DNA of 64,000 bases, from assembly GCA_017554305.1 (NCBI GenBank), contig JAFZIN010000030.1, forward strand, positions 1-64,000, in the 5' to 3' direction. The notes below the pieces were generated by a model. The model saw only the letters and a program-made list of their open reading frames with translations, was not told the DNA's origin and did no database searches. This DNA comes from Bacteroidales bacterium. Lineage in GTDB: Bacteria > Bacteroidota > Bacteroidia > Bacteroidales > UBA932. Positions 25,706 to 34,157 of the stretch are shown one piece after another; position 1 is the first letter of the stretch; every line of letters begins with the position of its first letter. Both the position numbers and the translations under genes were made by a program.

Positions 25706-26755
25706 CTAGAGAAGAGCCTTCAAATCCTCAACAAAACCATCTATAAACTCCTTTTGGGTGTTGAAGGAGCACATAAGCCTAACCTCCTTTGTTCTGTTGT
25801 CCCAGATGTAGAAAATGTATTTTTTCCGCAGAGTTTCTATAGCCTCATCAGATAAAGGCAGCAGTGAGAGGTAAACTCCGTTGGTTTGAACAGGGCGGGT
25901 TATCTGAATCTTTCCCCCAACTTTTTCTCTTAGGCAACTTTCCAGATACTTTGCCATCTGGTTTGAATGAGACGCCATCTGAAGGTAAAGATCATCCCTC
26001 AAGTAGGCTTCAAACTGTGCCGCAATAAAGCGGTTTTTAGAGTAGAGCTGGGTTGCCTGTTTTCTTATAAAGCAGAGGTTGTCTGCAATTTTCCGGTTCT
26101 TCTTAAGGTTAAAAATCACCACGGCCTCCCCTATCAAAAGTCCGTTTTTGGTTCCGCCAAAGGAGAGTACGTCACACCCTAAATCGTAGGTGATTTCCTT
26201 AACAGAGCAGCCCATTGCGCTTGCCGCATTTGAGATTCTGGAACCGTCAATATGGAGGTATCCGCCAACCGAATGCATAAGCTCTGCAAGGGCCTTAATC
26301 TCCTCTTTGGTGTAGAGCGTTTCAAACTCCGTAGGGAGAGAAATGGAGAGAATTTTTGGCTGAACTTTATGCTGGTCTCCAAAGTTCAGAGCAGCCTTTA
26401 CTTCATCAAAAACAACCTTGCCGTCTACGTGTGGAAGCGGGGTAATTTTGCAGGAGGAAAATCTCTCTACGGCGCCACATTCATCCTCCAGAATATGGGC
26501 ACAAGAGGGTGCAAGAACGGTGCTGAAAGAGTCCAGGAAGGAGGCCAGTGAAACCACGTTTGCCCCGGTTCCGTTGAGCACAAAAAGAGCCTTGCTGTCA
26601 TTACCCAGCAAGGCCTCAATTTGTCTTAAAACTCCCTCGGTGTAACCGTCCTCTCCGTATCCGAAACAATAACCCTCGTTAACCCTCTCAATGGCTTTGA
26701 GGATTTGCGGATGAACGCCGGAGTGGTTGTCACTCCCAAAGGAACATTTGTTCAT
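25706..26755 (-). CDS. ltaE: Low-specificity threonine aldolase
   Basis: This PLP enzyme splits threonine into glycine and acetaldehyde. The 349 residues show FGSDNHSGVHP at the N-terminus, the pocket LNGTGANVVSL near 59, HILEDECGAVE, and the DGSRISNAA block near 172. The PLP lysine is in DVLSFGGTKNG near 205. Its ATG overlaps the gcvH stop (TAATG), so the two are translationally coupled; the glycine produced here can feed the glycine cleavage system. Confidence 0.92.
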   Translation of the reverse strand: MNKCSFGSDNHSGVHPQILKAIERVNEGYCFGYGEDGYTEGVLRQIEALLGNDSKALFVLNGTGANVVSLASFLDSFSTVLAPSCAHILEDECGAVERFSSCKITPLPHVDGKVVFDEVKAALNFGDQHKVQPKILSISLPTEFETLYTKEEIKALAELMHSVGGYLHIDGSRISNAASAMGCSVKEITYDLGCDVLSFGGTKNGLLIGEAVVIFNLKKNRKIADNLCFIRKQATQLYSKNRFIAAQFEAYLRDDLYLQMASHSNQMAKYLESCLREKVGGKIQITRPVQTNGVYLSLLPLSDEAIETLRKKYIFYIWDNRTKEVRLMCSFNTQKEFIDGFVEDLKALL

Positions 26756-27132
26756 TACTTGCAGATTGCCTCGTAAGCTGCAGCGTCAAGCAGAGCGTCA
26801 ACCTCAGCAGGGTTGCTCATCTCAACCTTAATCAGCCAGCCGGCTCCGTAAGGATCCTTGTTAACACTCTCAGGAGCACCCTCCAGGTCCGGGTTAATCT
26901 CCACAACTTTTCCGCTAACAGGCATAAGAGCCTCGGCAACGGTCTTAACAGCCTCAATGCTTCCGAACTGCTCGCCGGCAGCAAGAGTCTCGCCCTCGCA
27001 GGTGATATCCAAAAATACGATATCTCCCAACTCGCTCTGAGCAAAGTCTGTGATACCTACGGTTGCAATGTTACCTTCAACGCTCACCCACTCGTGATCG
27101 TTTGAATACTTGAGATTTGCAGGAATATTCAT
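26755..27132 (-). CDS. gcvH: Glycine cleavage system H protein
   Basis: GcvH shuttles the aminomethyl group on a lipoyl-lysine between the P, T and L proteins. The 125 residues are normal, with [20 protein letters not shown] at the N-terminus and the lipoylation Lys63 in [18 protein letters not shown]. gcvP and gcvT are not in the window. No glycine riboswitch was seen in the 50-base spacer to menA. Confidence 0.95.
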   Translation of the reverse strand: MNIPANLKYSNDHEWVSVEGNIATVGITDFAQSELGDIVFLDITCEGETLAAGEQFGSIEAVKTVAEALMPVSGKVVEINPDLEGAPESVNKDPYGAGWLIKVEMSNPAEVDALLDAAAYEAICK

Positions 27133-27182
27133 ATCTAAAAAATTAAATTATTTGACTTAAAAAGCAGACGAAATTATGAAAT

Positions 27183-28172
27183 TTAGTAGAGAACACAAAA
27201 CAGAGGCGTAATAAAAAGAATGGCAATAATGAGCAAAATGCTGAAAATTAAAATATTGCGAGAAGTAGCTCCAAGTACGGCATTAAGAGCCCTGCCCCTG
27301 TTAATTCTTTTCATTTTAAGATAAACCGCTATAAGGAACGGCAGAAAGAGGAACGGAATAAAACATCTTGGGTCAATCAAATATCTCAGCCACTCTGAAT
27401 AACAGATATTTAGAATGAAAACGGAGATAGATGCCAGCAATATTCCCACAATTCCGTTAAAGAGATAAAGCCTTTCTCCTGCCTTTGCTCCCAACCGTAC
27501 AATTATTGTCTTTTTGCCCGTTTTAGCATCAGTATCTCTATCGCGATAGTTATTTACAACCAGAAGGTTATCTGTAACAAACCCCACTGCCAGGCCTGCT
27601 AAAAGAACAGCAAATTCTGCCATAAATCCCTTATAACACTCCCCTCCTCCTGTTATCACATACTGGGTGAAAAATACAGGAACAACGCCAAAGAAAATCA
27701 CCACCAGAAGATCTCCCCACCCCCTGTATGAAAGGTAGGTGGTATAAAGGAAAGCCCCTATTACACAGGCAATTCCCACAATCACCAGCCACCATCCGCT
27801 AAAGATCATCAAAGGCAGTCCTGCACAGCAGGCCAAAACGGTTACCACAATTATTCCAACCTTCATTGCACGCAGGGTTATCCACCCCTGTGCGCAGGCT
27901 CTTTCAGGCCCCAGACGCTCGGAGGTATCTGTCCCCTTTTTGAAGTCAAAATAATCGTTAATAAAGTTTGCATCTATCTGCATCAGAAGGGCAAAGAGCA
28001 GACACAGAATTGCCGGTATCCACAAAAAATCTCCAAAGAAATGAGGTGCAGCTTTTGTGAAAAACAGAGCCAGCGCCCACCCCACAAAAACGGGAGCGGC
28101 GGCACCGGCCAAAGTCTTTGGTCTTGCCGCTAAAATCCAGGCTTTCAGTGAATTCTGTTTAACCTCTCCCAT
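27183..28172 (-). CDS. menA: 1,4-dihydroxy-2-naphthoate prenyltransferase
   Basis: MenA is a UbiA-family membrane enzyme that attaches the prenyl tail to make demethylmenaquinone. The 329 residues contain about eight to nine hydrophobic helices and the two aspartate-rich motifs: NDYFDFKKGTD (72-82) and DNLLVVNNYRDRDTDAKTGK near 203. Menaquinone is the quinone expected for the fumarate reductase encoded at 15 kb. It follows ruvA after 8 bases. Confidence 0.92.
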   Translation of the reverse strand: MGEVKQNSLKAWILAARPKTLAGAAAPVFVGWALALFFTKAAPHFFGDFLWIPAILCLLFALLMQIDANFINDYFDFKKGTDTSERLGPERACAQGWITLRAMKVGIIVVTVLACCAGLPLMIFSGWWLVIVGIACVIGAFLYTTYLSYRGWGDLLVVIFFGVVPVFFTQYVITGGGECYKGFMAEFAVLLAGLAVGFVTDNLLVVNNYRDRDTDAKTGKKTIIVRLGAKAGERLYLFNGIVGILLASISVFILNICYSEWLRYLIDPRCFIPFLFLPFLIAVYLKMKRINRGRALNAVLGATSRNILIFSILLIIAILFITPLFCVLY

Positions 28173-28180
28173 TATTAAGA

Positions 28181-28768
28181 TTACATTCTCTTGAGTGCCA
28201 GTTTAATAAGCTGCTCCACTCCCAGAGATGAGTTCTCTTTGTAGATATCTGCCACCGCTTTTTCTGAGGCCTGTTTTGTAAATCCCAACATAACCAGAGC
28301 CCCTATTGCCTCCTCGGCAACTGCCGGACGGGCAACGGTTCCAAGAGGAAGCGTGGAGGCATCTGCACCCTTTTGAATCTTGTCTTTAAGCTCAATAATA
28401 ACCTTTTGCGCAGTTTTGAGTCCTATTCCCTTAACGGCTTTTATTCTGTTTACATCATCTGAAAGAATTGCCGTGCGGAGTTCATCCGTGGTAAGAGATG
28501 AGAGAATCATTCTGGCTGTGTTAGGGCCAATGCTGTTAACATTTATAAGTTGCAGAAACATTGTTCTCTCCTCTTTGGTGGAGAACCCGTACCACAGTGC
28601 AACATCCTCTTTTACATGGTAATAGATGTAGAGCTTAACCTCTTTTAAATTTTGAATCTGAGTAAAGGTCTGCAGAGAAATTTCCAGGGAGTACCCTATT
28701 CCGCCCGCCTCAACTACGGCACGCGTAGGGGTGCTCTCCTCCAGAGTTCCTTTGATGTAATCGTACAT
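28181..28768 (-). CDS. ruvA: Holliday junction DNA-binding protein RuvA
   Basis: RuvA forms the tetramer that grips the four-way junction and loads RuvB. I start it at the ATG at 28768 (MYDYIKGTLEES), the standard RuvA N-terminus, giving 195 residues; an upstream ATG at 28810 would run into the SDR gene. The OB-fold comes first, then the paired helix-hairpin-helix region (NSIGPNTARMILS and VKGIGLKTAQKVIIELKDK), and the C-terminal RuvB-contact domain (EEAIGALVMLGFTKQASEKAV). ruvB lies apart at 8.9 kb and ruvC is absent. Confidence 0.95.
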   Translation of the reverse strand: MYDYIKGTLEESTPTRAVVEAGGIGYSLEISLQTFTQIQNLKEVKLYIYYHVKEDVALWYGFSTKEERTMFLQLINVNSIGPNTARMILSSLTTDELRTAILSDDVNRIKAVKGIGLKTAQKVIIELKDKIQKGADASTLPLGTVARPAVAEEAIGALVMLGFTKQASEKAVADIYKENSSLGVEQLIKLALKRM

Positions 28769-28802
28769 ATTGTAAAATGTTGTTATCCTAATATTTGCGG
28801 CG

Positions 28803-29570
28803 TTATTCATCCTTACGCCAAACTACCGTGGCACTGGCCTGATGTGTAGCAAGTATGAGCACCTCTGCAATCTGAACATGTGCCGGAGCAGATGCGGCAA
28901 AGTATGCAACATCTGCAATATCAGCACCTTTAAGAGGCTCAATTCCTTTGTACACATTCTTGGCTCTGGCCAGATCTCCGTGGAAACGCGTGTTGCTGAA
29001 GTTGGTCTCCACCAATCCGGGCTTAAGATTGGTAACGCGTAACGGTGTGTGTGTCAGCTCTATACGCAGTCCGTCACTTAGGGCTTTAACGGCAGACTTG
29101 GTTGCACAGTAAACGTTTCCGTTGGCGTAGGCAGCATCTCCTGCAACGGAACCTATGTTGATGATATGACCCCTGCCGTTCTCTATCATAGAAGGCACAA
29201 CGGCGCGGGTCATATACAAAAGTCCTTTGATGTTGGTATCTATCATTGTATCCCACTCATCTACATTTCCAACATACTCAGGCTCAAGACCTAACGCCAA
29301 TCCGGCATTATTAATGAGAACGTCAATATTTTTCCACTCTGCAGGCAGTGAAGCCACGGCGGAAACAACCTGAGATTTATCTCTTACATCAAACAGCAGA
29401 GAATAAACTTCTGCATTGGGAGCGGCGGCAAGAATCTCTTTTTCAACCTCCGCCAGCTTGTCTTTGCCTCTTCCGGTTAGGATTATACGGTAACCGCCCT
29501 CAGCAAACTTAACGGCGCAAGCTCTTCCAATTCCGCTAGTTGCTCCGGTTATTAACACAGTTTTGTTCAT
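28803..29570 (-). CDS. SDR-family NADP-dependent oxidoreductase (YdfG-like)
   Basis: This 255-residue classical short-chain dehydrogenase has TGATSGIGRA at the N-terminus (nucleotide binding), NNAGLALG near 88, the catalytic Ser in NIGSVAG near 138 and YCATK near 152. It resembles the YdfG group, which oxidises 3-hydroxy acids such as serine or allo-threonine, but the substrate cannot be fixed from sequence. The start is taken at MNKTVLITG (29570), placing the ATG 6 bases from the -7 element. It is first in the SDR-ruvA-menA run. Confidence 0.85.
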   Translation of the reverse strand: MNKTVLITGATSGIGRACAVKFAEGGYRIILTGRGKDKLAEVEKEILAAAPNAEVYSLLFDVRDKSQVVSAVASLPAEWKNIDVLINNAGLALGLEPEYVGNVDEWDTMIDTNIKGLLYMTRAVVPSMIENGRGHIINIGSVAGDAAYANGNVYCATKSAVKALSDGLRIELTHTPLRVTNLKPGLVETNFSNTRFHGDLARAKNVYKGIEPLKGADIADVAYFAASAPAHVQIAEVLILATHQASATVVWRKDE

Positions 29571-29576
29571 ATAGAG

Positions 29577-29606
29577 CAAAAATAATCAAAAGATTGCATA
29601 TTTTTG
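29577..29606. promoter_or_regulatory. Back-to-back -7 elements for SDR and sufS
   Basis: TATTTTTG occurs on the minus strand at 29577-29584 (6 bases before the SDR ATG) and on the plus strand at 29599-29606 (11 bases before the sufS ATG). The two -7 boxes are 14 bases apart, so the -33 region of each overlaps the other's core promoter and they cannot both be occupied easily. Confidence 0.55.
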
Positions 29607-29617
29607 CGCTGATTTTT

Positions 29618-30868
29618 ATGGAAGGCGTTAAAAATATAATTTCCGAGGTTCGTTCACACTTCCCCGCACTGGAGACAAGTATGAACGGCCGCAGGCTTGT
29701 TTATCTGGATAACGCAGCCACAACTCAAAAGAGCAGAGAGGTTTTGGAGTTTATCTCCGGCGCAATGGTAAACAAGAATGCCAACGTTCACCGCTCAATG
29801 TATGCCCTTTCAGATCTTGCAACGGAGGCGTATGAGGCTGCGCGTGAAAAGGTACGCTCCTTCATAAATGCTCCGGAGAGGGAGAACATAATTTTTACAA
29901 GCGGAACCACCGCCTCCATAAACCTTGTAGCATCAAGCTTTTGCCAGGCCTTCCTAAAGGAGGGAGACGCCGTGCTCATTGAGGCGGACTCACACCACTC
30001 CAACATTGTGCCGTGGCAACTTGCCGCCCAGAGAGTTGGCGCCTTTATTAAGGTACTCCCGATAGATGGCAGCGGCAACCTCTGCACCAACCTTGCAGAG
30101 AGCCTTTTAACACCGGAGGTGAAGATAGTTGCGCTCACTCAGGTTTCAAATGTGCTTGGAGTGGAAAATACTATCGCGGAGATAATAAAAATTGCTCATA
30201 AAAAAGGCATTCCGGTGCTGGTAGACGGTGCGCAGGGAGTAGTTCATTCTGAGGTAGATGTGCAGAAGATGGATTGTGATTTTTACGCTTTTTCCGCTCA
30301 CAAAATTTACGGTGCTACGGGTGTTGGAATTCTTTACGGAAAGAGGGATTGGCTGGAGAAAATGCCTCCGTACATGGGTGGTGGAGATATGGTGGAAACC
30401 GTTACGTATCAGAAGACTACATACGCTCCCCTACCGCTTAAGTTTGAGGCCGGCACTCCAAACTTTACAGGTGCGGCATCACTGCTTCCGGCACTTGAAA
30501 CTGCGGAATATTTGAGAAGGGGAGAAGTAGGGGATGCGCTTAAAAAAGAGGAGAGAGCAATAGTCTCCTTTATGATGGAAAAACTCTCACAAATACCAGA
30601 TATTGAGATATATGGAACGCCGGAAAATTTGGAGAAGAAACATCCAATTTTCTCCTTCAACGTTAAGGGTGTGAATGCGGGTGATATGGCTCAGATATTG
30701 GACAAAATGGGGGTTGCCGTTCGTAGCGGACTTATGTGTGCAGAGCCGCTAATTAACTCATTCGGAGCAACTTCTGCGCTTCGTGCATCCTTTGCTCCGT
30801 ACAATACTTTGGAGGAGGCAGACTATTTTGTACAATGTTTGCAGAGAGCGTTGCAAATGTTAAAATAA
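29618..30868 (+). CDS. sufS: Cysteine desulfurase SufS
   Basis: SufS takes sulfur from cysteine as an enzyme-bound persulfide for Fe-S assembly. From MEGVKNIISEV (ATG 29618; earlier in-frame starts are rejected because this ATG sits properly downstream of its -7 box) the protein has 416 residues. It has YLDNAATTQKS near 31, SHHSN near 125, the PLP lysine in FSAHKIYGATGVG near 228, and the active-site Cys in RSGLMCAEPLI near 373, in the short-loop form typical of group II. It is followed by sufE after 5 bases. Confidence 0.95.
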   Translation: MEGVKNIISEVRSHFPALETSMNGRRLVYLDNAATTQKSREVLEFISGAMVNKNANVHRSMYALSDLATEAYEAAREKVRSFINAPERENIIFTSGTTASINLVASSFCQAFLKEGDAVLIEADSHHSNIVPWQLAAQRVGAFIKVLPIDGSGNLCTNLAESLLTPEVKIVALTQVSNVLGVENTIAEIIKIAHKKGIPVLVDGAQGVVHSEVDVQKMDCDFYAFSAHKIYGATGVGILYGKRDWLEKMPPYMGGGDMVETVTYQKTTYAPLPLKFEAGTPNFTGAASLLPALETAEYLRRGEVGDALKKEERAIVSFMMEKLSQIPDIEIYGTPENLEKKHPIFSFNVKGVNAGDMAQILDKMGVAVRSGLMCAEPLINSFGATSALRASFAPYNTLEEADYFVQCLQRALQMLK

Positions 30869-30873
30869 GAGAA

Positions 30874-31302
30874 ATGGCAACAATAAAAGAGATAGAGGCA
30901 CAGATAATTGAGGAGTTCTCAATCTTTGATAACTGGATGGATAAATACCAGTATATCATAGATTTGGGGAAGAGCCTTCCTGTTATTGAGGAGTCTGCAA
31001 AAAAGGATGAGAACCTCATAAAGGGATGCCAGAGCAGAGTGTGGTTAAACTGCAAAGAAGAGGAGGGGCTGCTCTACTTTTCCGCAGACAGTGACGCCAT
31101 AATTACAAAGGGAATAATCTCCTTGCTAATAAGAGTTTATAACGGTCAGTCTCCTAAAGATATTTTAGATTCGGACCTCAGTTTTATTGAGAGCATAGGG
31201 CTTAAGGAGAACCTCTCTCCAACACGTGCAAACGGACTTCTCTCAATGATTAAACAGATAAAATATTACGCTTTGGCTTACGCGGAAAAAGAGGAGAAGT
31301 AG
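30874..31302 (+). CDS. sufE: Sulfur acceptor SufE
   Basis: SufE takes the persulfide from SufS and passes it to the SufBCD scaffold. The 142 residues start at MATIKEIEA (30874), just behind the sufS stop and a purine-rich AAGAGA. The acceptor Cys52 sits in LIKGCQSRVW, and GLKENLSPTRANGL near 113 is the conserved C-terminal block. Confidence 0.94.
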   Translation: MATIKEIEAQIIEEFSIFDNWMDKYQYIIDLGKSLPVIEESAKKDENLIKGCQSRVWLNCKEEEGLLYFSADSDAIITKGIISLLIRVYNGQSPKDILDSDLSFIESIGLKENLSPTRANGLLSMIKQIKYYALAYAEKEEK

Positions 31303-31357
31303 AAGCAGGCAGAAAGAAAGAGGGTATAAGTTTTAAATGTTTGTTTTTTAGAAAAAT

Positions 31358-31684
31358 ATGGCAGAGAAAAAATATACGGTTGAGGAGTTGCAGAAGAACG
31401 TAATACGTGCAATTAAGCAGGTGTATGATCCGGAAATCTCTGTAAATGTGTATGATCTGGGCCTGATATATGAGCTTAAGATAGGGGAGAAGGGAGATGT
31501 TTTCATTAAGATGACTATGACCTCTCCAACCTGTCCTCTTGCAGACGATTTGGTAAACGATGTAAACAGCGCCGTATCAGACGTTCCGGGGGTTACAGGA
31601 GTTCAGATAGAACTTACCTTTGAACCGGAGTGGGATCAGAGCCGCTTGAGTGATGAGGCCAAACTGGAACTGGGATTAATGTAA
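31358..31684 (+). CDS. sufT: SUF-associated MIP18/DUF59 protein (SufT-like)
   Basis: This 108-residue MIP18-family protein has IRAIKQVYDPEISVNVYDLGLIYEL and the conserved TSPTCPLADDLVNDV with its single Cys near residue 62. Family members assist Fe-S maturation without being core scaffold parts. It lies 55 bases after sufE, and its TAA overlaps the folK ATG (TAATG). Confidence 0.88.
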   Translation: MAEKKYTVEELQKNVIRAIKQVYDPEISVNVYDLGLIYELKIGEKGDVFIKMTMTSPTCPLADDLVNDVNSAVSDVPGVTGVQIELTFEPEWDQSRLSDEAKLELGLM

Positions 31685-32262
31685 TGAGGAAGAATCTCTA
31701 CAAAGTATATCTGCTGCTTGGGAGCAACAAACCCTTTGGCAAACTCTCAAGCCGTGAGATTATAGAGGAGGCAGATAAACTTTTACTGGAGGCCTTACTG
31801 CCTGATTACTTGGAGGTTGACTCGCTTGAGGAGGTTGCAGACACCTCTGAGATTTTAGAAAATGAACCGGTGGGGGAGTTTGAGCCGGAATATGACAAGG
31901 AGAACAACCCTATACCCGTAGGCAACTTCTTTAACCAGGTGCTGATGTGCCAGACCCATAAAGAGCCGCTGGATGTACTGGATGAGTGCTTGAGGGTGGA
32001 GGAGATTTTTGGAAGAGAGAGGCCTTATAAAGTTAAAGGACTTGTTTACCACTCCCGCACGTTGGATGTAGATATTTTAAGGATATTCAGGGCGGACAAA
32101 AAGGGGGACAAAAGTTTGAATAAAGATTTGAACTGGAGGGAGTTGAGTATAAATGAAAAACGGCTTCAGGTACCCCACCCAAAGATTGATGAAAGGCCCT
32201 TTATTAAGCAGTTGACCCTCTCCGGAGAGCGCAAGACAAAGGCCGGAAAGAAGGCAAAGTGA
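31684..32262 (+). CDS. folK: 2-amino-4-hydroxy-6-hydroxymethyldihydropteridine pyrophosphokinase (FolK-like)
   Basis: FolK passes pyrophosphate from ATP to the pterin in folate synthesis. The 192 residues carry the HPPK hallmarks: YLLLGSNKPFG at the start, FFNQVLMCQT near 80, ERPYKVKG, RTLDVDIL near 122 and LQVPHPKIDERPF near 160. The mid-region has an unusual acidic insert (SLEEVADTSEILENEPVGEFEPEYDK). A long C-terminal basic tail (GERKTKAGKKAK) is also seen. Translation is coupled to sufT. Confidence 0.88.
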   Translation: MRKNLYKVYLLLGSNKPFGKLSSREIIEEADKLLLEALLPDYLEVDSLEEVADTSEILENEPVGEFEPEYDKENNPIPVGNFFNQVLMCQTHKEPLDVLDECLRVEEIFGRERPYKVKGLVYHSRTLDVDILRIFRADKKGDKSLNKDLNWRELSINEKRLQVPHPKIDERPFIKQLTLSGERKTKAGKKAK

Positions 32263-32308
32263 GCAGGACAGAGAAAGCAAACAAGAGATAAAAGAAACAG
32301 ATTTAGAT

Positions 32309-33847
32309 ATGACACAGGAAGAATTGTTTAAAAATTTGATTGCCCACACTAAGGAGTATGGTTTCATATTCCCTTCAAGTGAACTTTATGACGGACTCGG
32401 AGCAGTTTATGATTACGGGCAGATGGGAAGCGAGCTTAAGGCCAACATCAAAAAATATTGGTGGGACTCTATGGTTAAACTCAATGAGAACATTGTTGGT
32501 ATAGACTCCTGCATCTTTATGCACCCTAAGATTTGGAAGGCTTCCGGTCACGTAGATGCTTTCAATGATCCGTTGATAGATAACAAAGATTCTAAAAAGA
32601 GATACCGTGCAGATGTTCTCCTGGAGGATTACATTGCAAAGATTGAGGCCAAGATAGAGAAAGAGGTTGCTAAGGGGCAGAAGAGATTCGGTGAGGCCTT
32701 TGATGAGGCTCAGTTCCGCGCAACCAACCCTAACGTTTTAAGGGAAAAGGCCAAGGCAGACGAGGTCAGAGCACGTATGACCAAAGCTTTAAATGACAAT
32801 GACTTAGTTGCTCTGCGTCAGCTGATTATAGACTGTGAGATCGTAGACCCAATCTCCGGAACAAGAAACTGGACAGATGTGCGTCAGTTTAACCTTATGT
32901 TCTCCACCCAGCTTGGTAATACATCTGATGAAACGGGTACTCTCTACCTCCGTCCGGAGACCGCACAGGGAATCTTTGTAAACTTCCTCAACGTTCAGAA
33001 GAGCGGAAGAATGAAGATTCCGTTTGGTATTGCCCAGATTGGTAAGGCCTTCAGAAACGAGATAGTTGCCCGCCAGTTCATCTTCAGAATGAGAGAGTTT
33101 GAGCAGATGGAGATGCAGTTCTTTGTACGCCCTGGTGAGGAGCTTAAGTGGTTTGAGCACTGGAAGGAGAAGAGACTTAAGTGGCACCTTGCAATTGGCT
33201 TAGGCAGAGAGAACTACAGATATCATGACCATGAGAAGCTGGCTCACTACGCCAACGCTGCTACAGATATTGAGTTCAACTTCCCGTTCGGATTCAAAGA
33301 GCTTGAGGGTATTCACTCAAGAACAGACTTTGATTTGCGCCGCCACCAGGAGTTCAGCGGTAAGAAGATTCAATACTTTGACCCTGAGCAGAATGCAAGT
33401 TACACTCCATACGATATTGAGACATCTATAGGTGTAGACAGAACCGTTTTGGCCGTTCTCTCCGGAGCTTATTGCCAGGAGAAGTTGGAGAACGGTGAGG
33501 AGAGAGTTGTGATGAAGTTCCATCCAGCTCTTGCACCTGTAAAAGTTGCCGTTCTTCCACTGGTTAAGAAGGATGAGCTAACCGCTGTGGCTCAGAAGAT
33601 TATGGATGAACTCAAACTGGATTTCAACTGCCAGTATGAGGAGAAAGATACCATTGGAAGAAGATACCGCCGCCAGGATGCAATAGGTACTCCGTTCTGC
33701 GTAACTGTTGACTTTGATTCACTTACAGACGGTAAGGTTACTCTCCGCGAGCGTGATACCATGAGCCAGGAGAGAGTTTCCATTGAGGAACTCCCATCTA
33801 TCGTGGAGAAAAAGGTCTCCATGAAGCGCCTTTTAGAGCAGATTTAA
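32309..33847 (+). CDS. glyS: Glycyl-tRNA synthetase (dimeric, class II)
   Basis: The 512 residues match the alpha2-type GlyRS of Bacteroidota and archaea rather than the tetrameric GlyQ/GlyS type. Visible features are EYGFIFPSSELYDGLGAVYDYG at the N-terminus, class II motif 2 around GKAFRNEIVARQFIFRMREFEQMEMQFF near 250-275, motif 3 SIGVDRTVLAVLSGAY near 375, and the C-terminal anticodon-binding domain from about 400 (FHPALAPVKVAVLPL). It is followed by tRNA-Pro, which has its own promoter. Confidence 0.96.
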   Translation: MTQEELFKNLIAHTKEYGFIFPSSELYDGLGAVYDYGQMGSELKANIKKYWWDSMVKLNENIVGIDSCIFMHPKIWKASGHVDAFNDPLIDNKDSKKRYRADVLLEDYIAKIEAKIEKEVAKGQKRFGEAFDEAQFRATNPNVLREKAKADEVRARMTKALNDNDLVALRQLIIDCEIVDPISGTRNWTDVRQFNLMFSTQLGNTSDETGTLYLRPETAQGIFVNFLNVQKSGRMKIPFGIAQIGKAFRNEIVARQFIFRMREFEQMEMQFFVRPGEELKWFEHWKEKRLKWHLAIGLGRENYRYHDHEKLAHYANAATDIEFNFPFGFKELEGIHSRTDFDLRRHQEFSGKKIQYFDPEQNASYTPYDIETSIGVDRTVLAVLSGAYCQEKLENGEERVVMKFHPALAPVKVAVLPLVKKDELTAVAQKIMDELKLDFNCQYEEKDTIGRRYRRQDAIGTPFCVTVDFDSLTDGKVTLRERDTMSQERVSIEELPSIVEKKVSMKRLLEQI

Positions 33848-33865
33848 AGGTTATTTTTAAAAAGT

Positions 33866-33896
33866 TTTGGTATTTCAAAAATAACTTATACATTTG
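33866..33896 (+). promoter_or_regulatory. Promoter of tRNA-Pro with both Bacteroidota elements
   Basis: TTTG at 33866-33869 and TACATTTG at 33889-33896 are separated by 19 bases, matching the phylum's -33/-7 arrangement. The tRNA begins 17 bases after the -7 box. This is the cleanest two-box promoter in the window. Confidence 0.75.
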
Positions 33897-33913
33897 CAGC
33901 CCCAAAAGGGATT

Positions 33914-33991
33914 CGGGGTGTGGCGCAGTTGGCTTAGCGCACCTGCTTTGGGAGCAGGGGGTCCTCCGTTCGAGTCGGAGTACCCCGACCA
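33914..33991 (+). tRNA. tRNA-Pro (anticodon TGG)
   Basis: The acceptor stem CGGGGTG pairs with TACCCCG. The D-arm is 33923-33940, the anticodon arm CCTGC-TTTGGGA-GCAGG gives TGG, and the T-arm contains GTTCGAGTC. The discriminator A and an encoded CCA end it at 33991. Confidence 0.95.
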
Positions 33992-34021
33992 CAAAAGATC
34001 GTTTTCATACTATGTTTTTTT

Positions 34022-34056
34022 GAGCTATTGCGGGTTCCCGCAGTAGCTCTTTTTTT
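34022..34056 (+). terminator. Terminator after tRNA-Pro
   Basis: GAGCTATTGCGGG pairs with CCGCAGTAGCTC (stem 34022-34049, one G-T wobble), followed by seven T's. Confidence 0.85.
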
Positions 34057-34086
34057 GAAGAGTTTTTAGGTTCCTCCTCTTTTTCC

Positions 34087-34094
34087 TATCTTTG
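34087..34094 (+). promoter_or_regulatory. -7 element TATCTTTG for the TPR regulator gene
   Basis: TATCTTTG lies 63 bases before the ATG at 34158; the leader would be about 57 nucleotides, long by local standards. Confidence 0.5.
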
Positions 34095-34157
34095 TTCTTA
34101 CAATGTATGGGAGGACAAAACGTCTCTGTCATATAACTAATTTAAACTTAGTATTTT

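Noticed and set aside
27133..27182. Glycine riboswitch before gcvH
   Set aside because: The spacer is only 50 bases of AT-rich sequence, too short for the aptamer, and no paired elements were seen.
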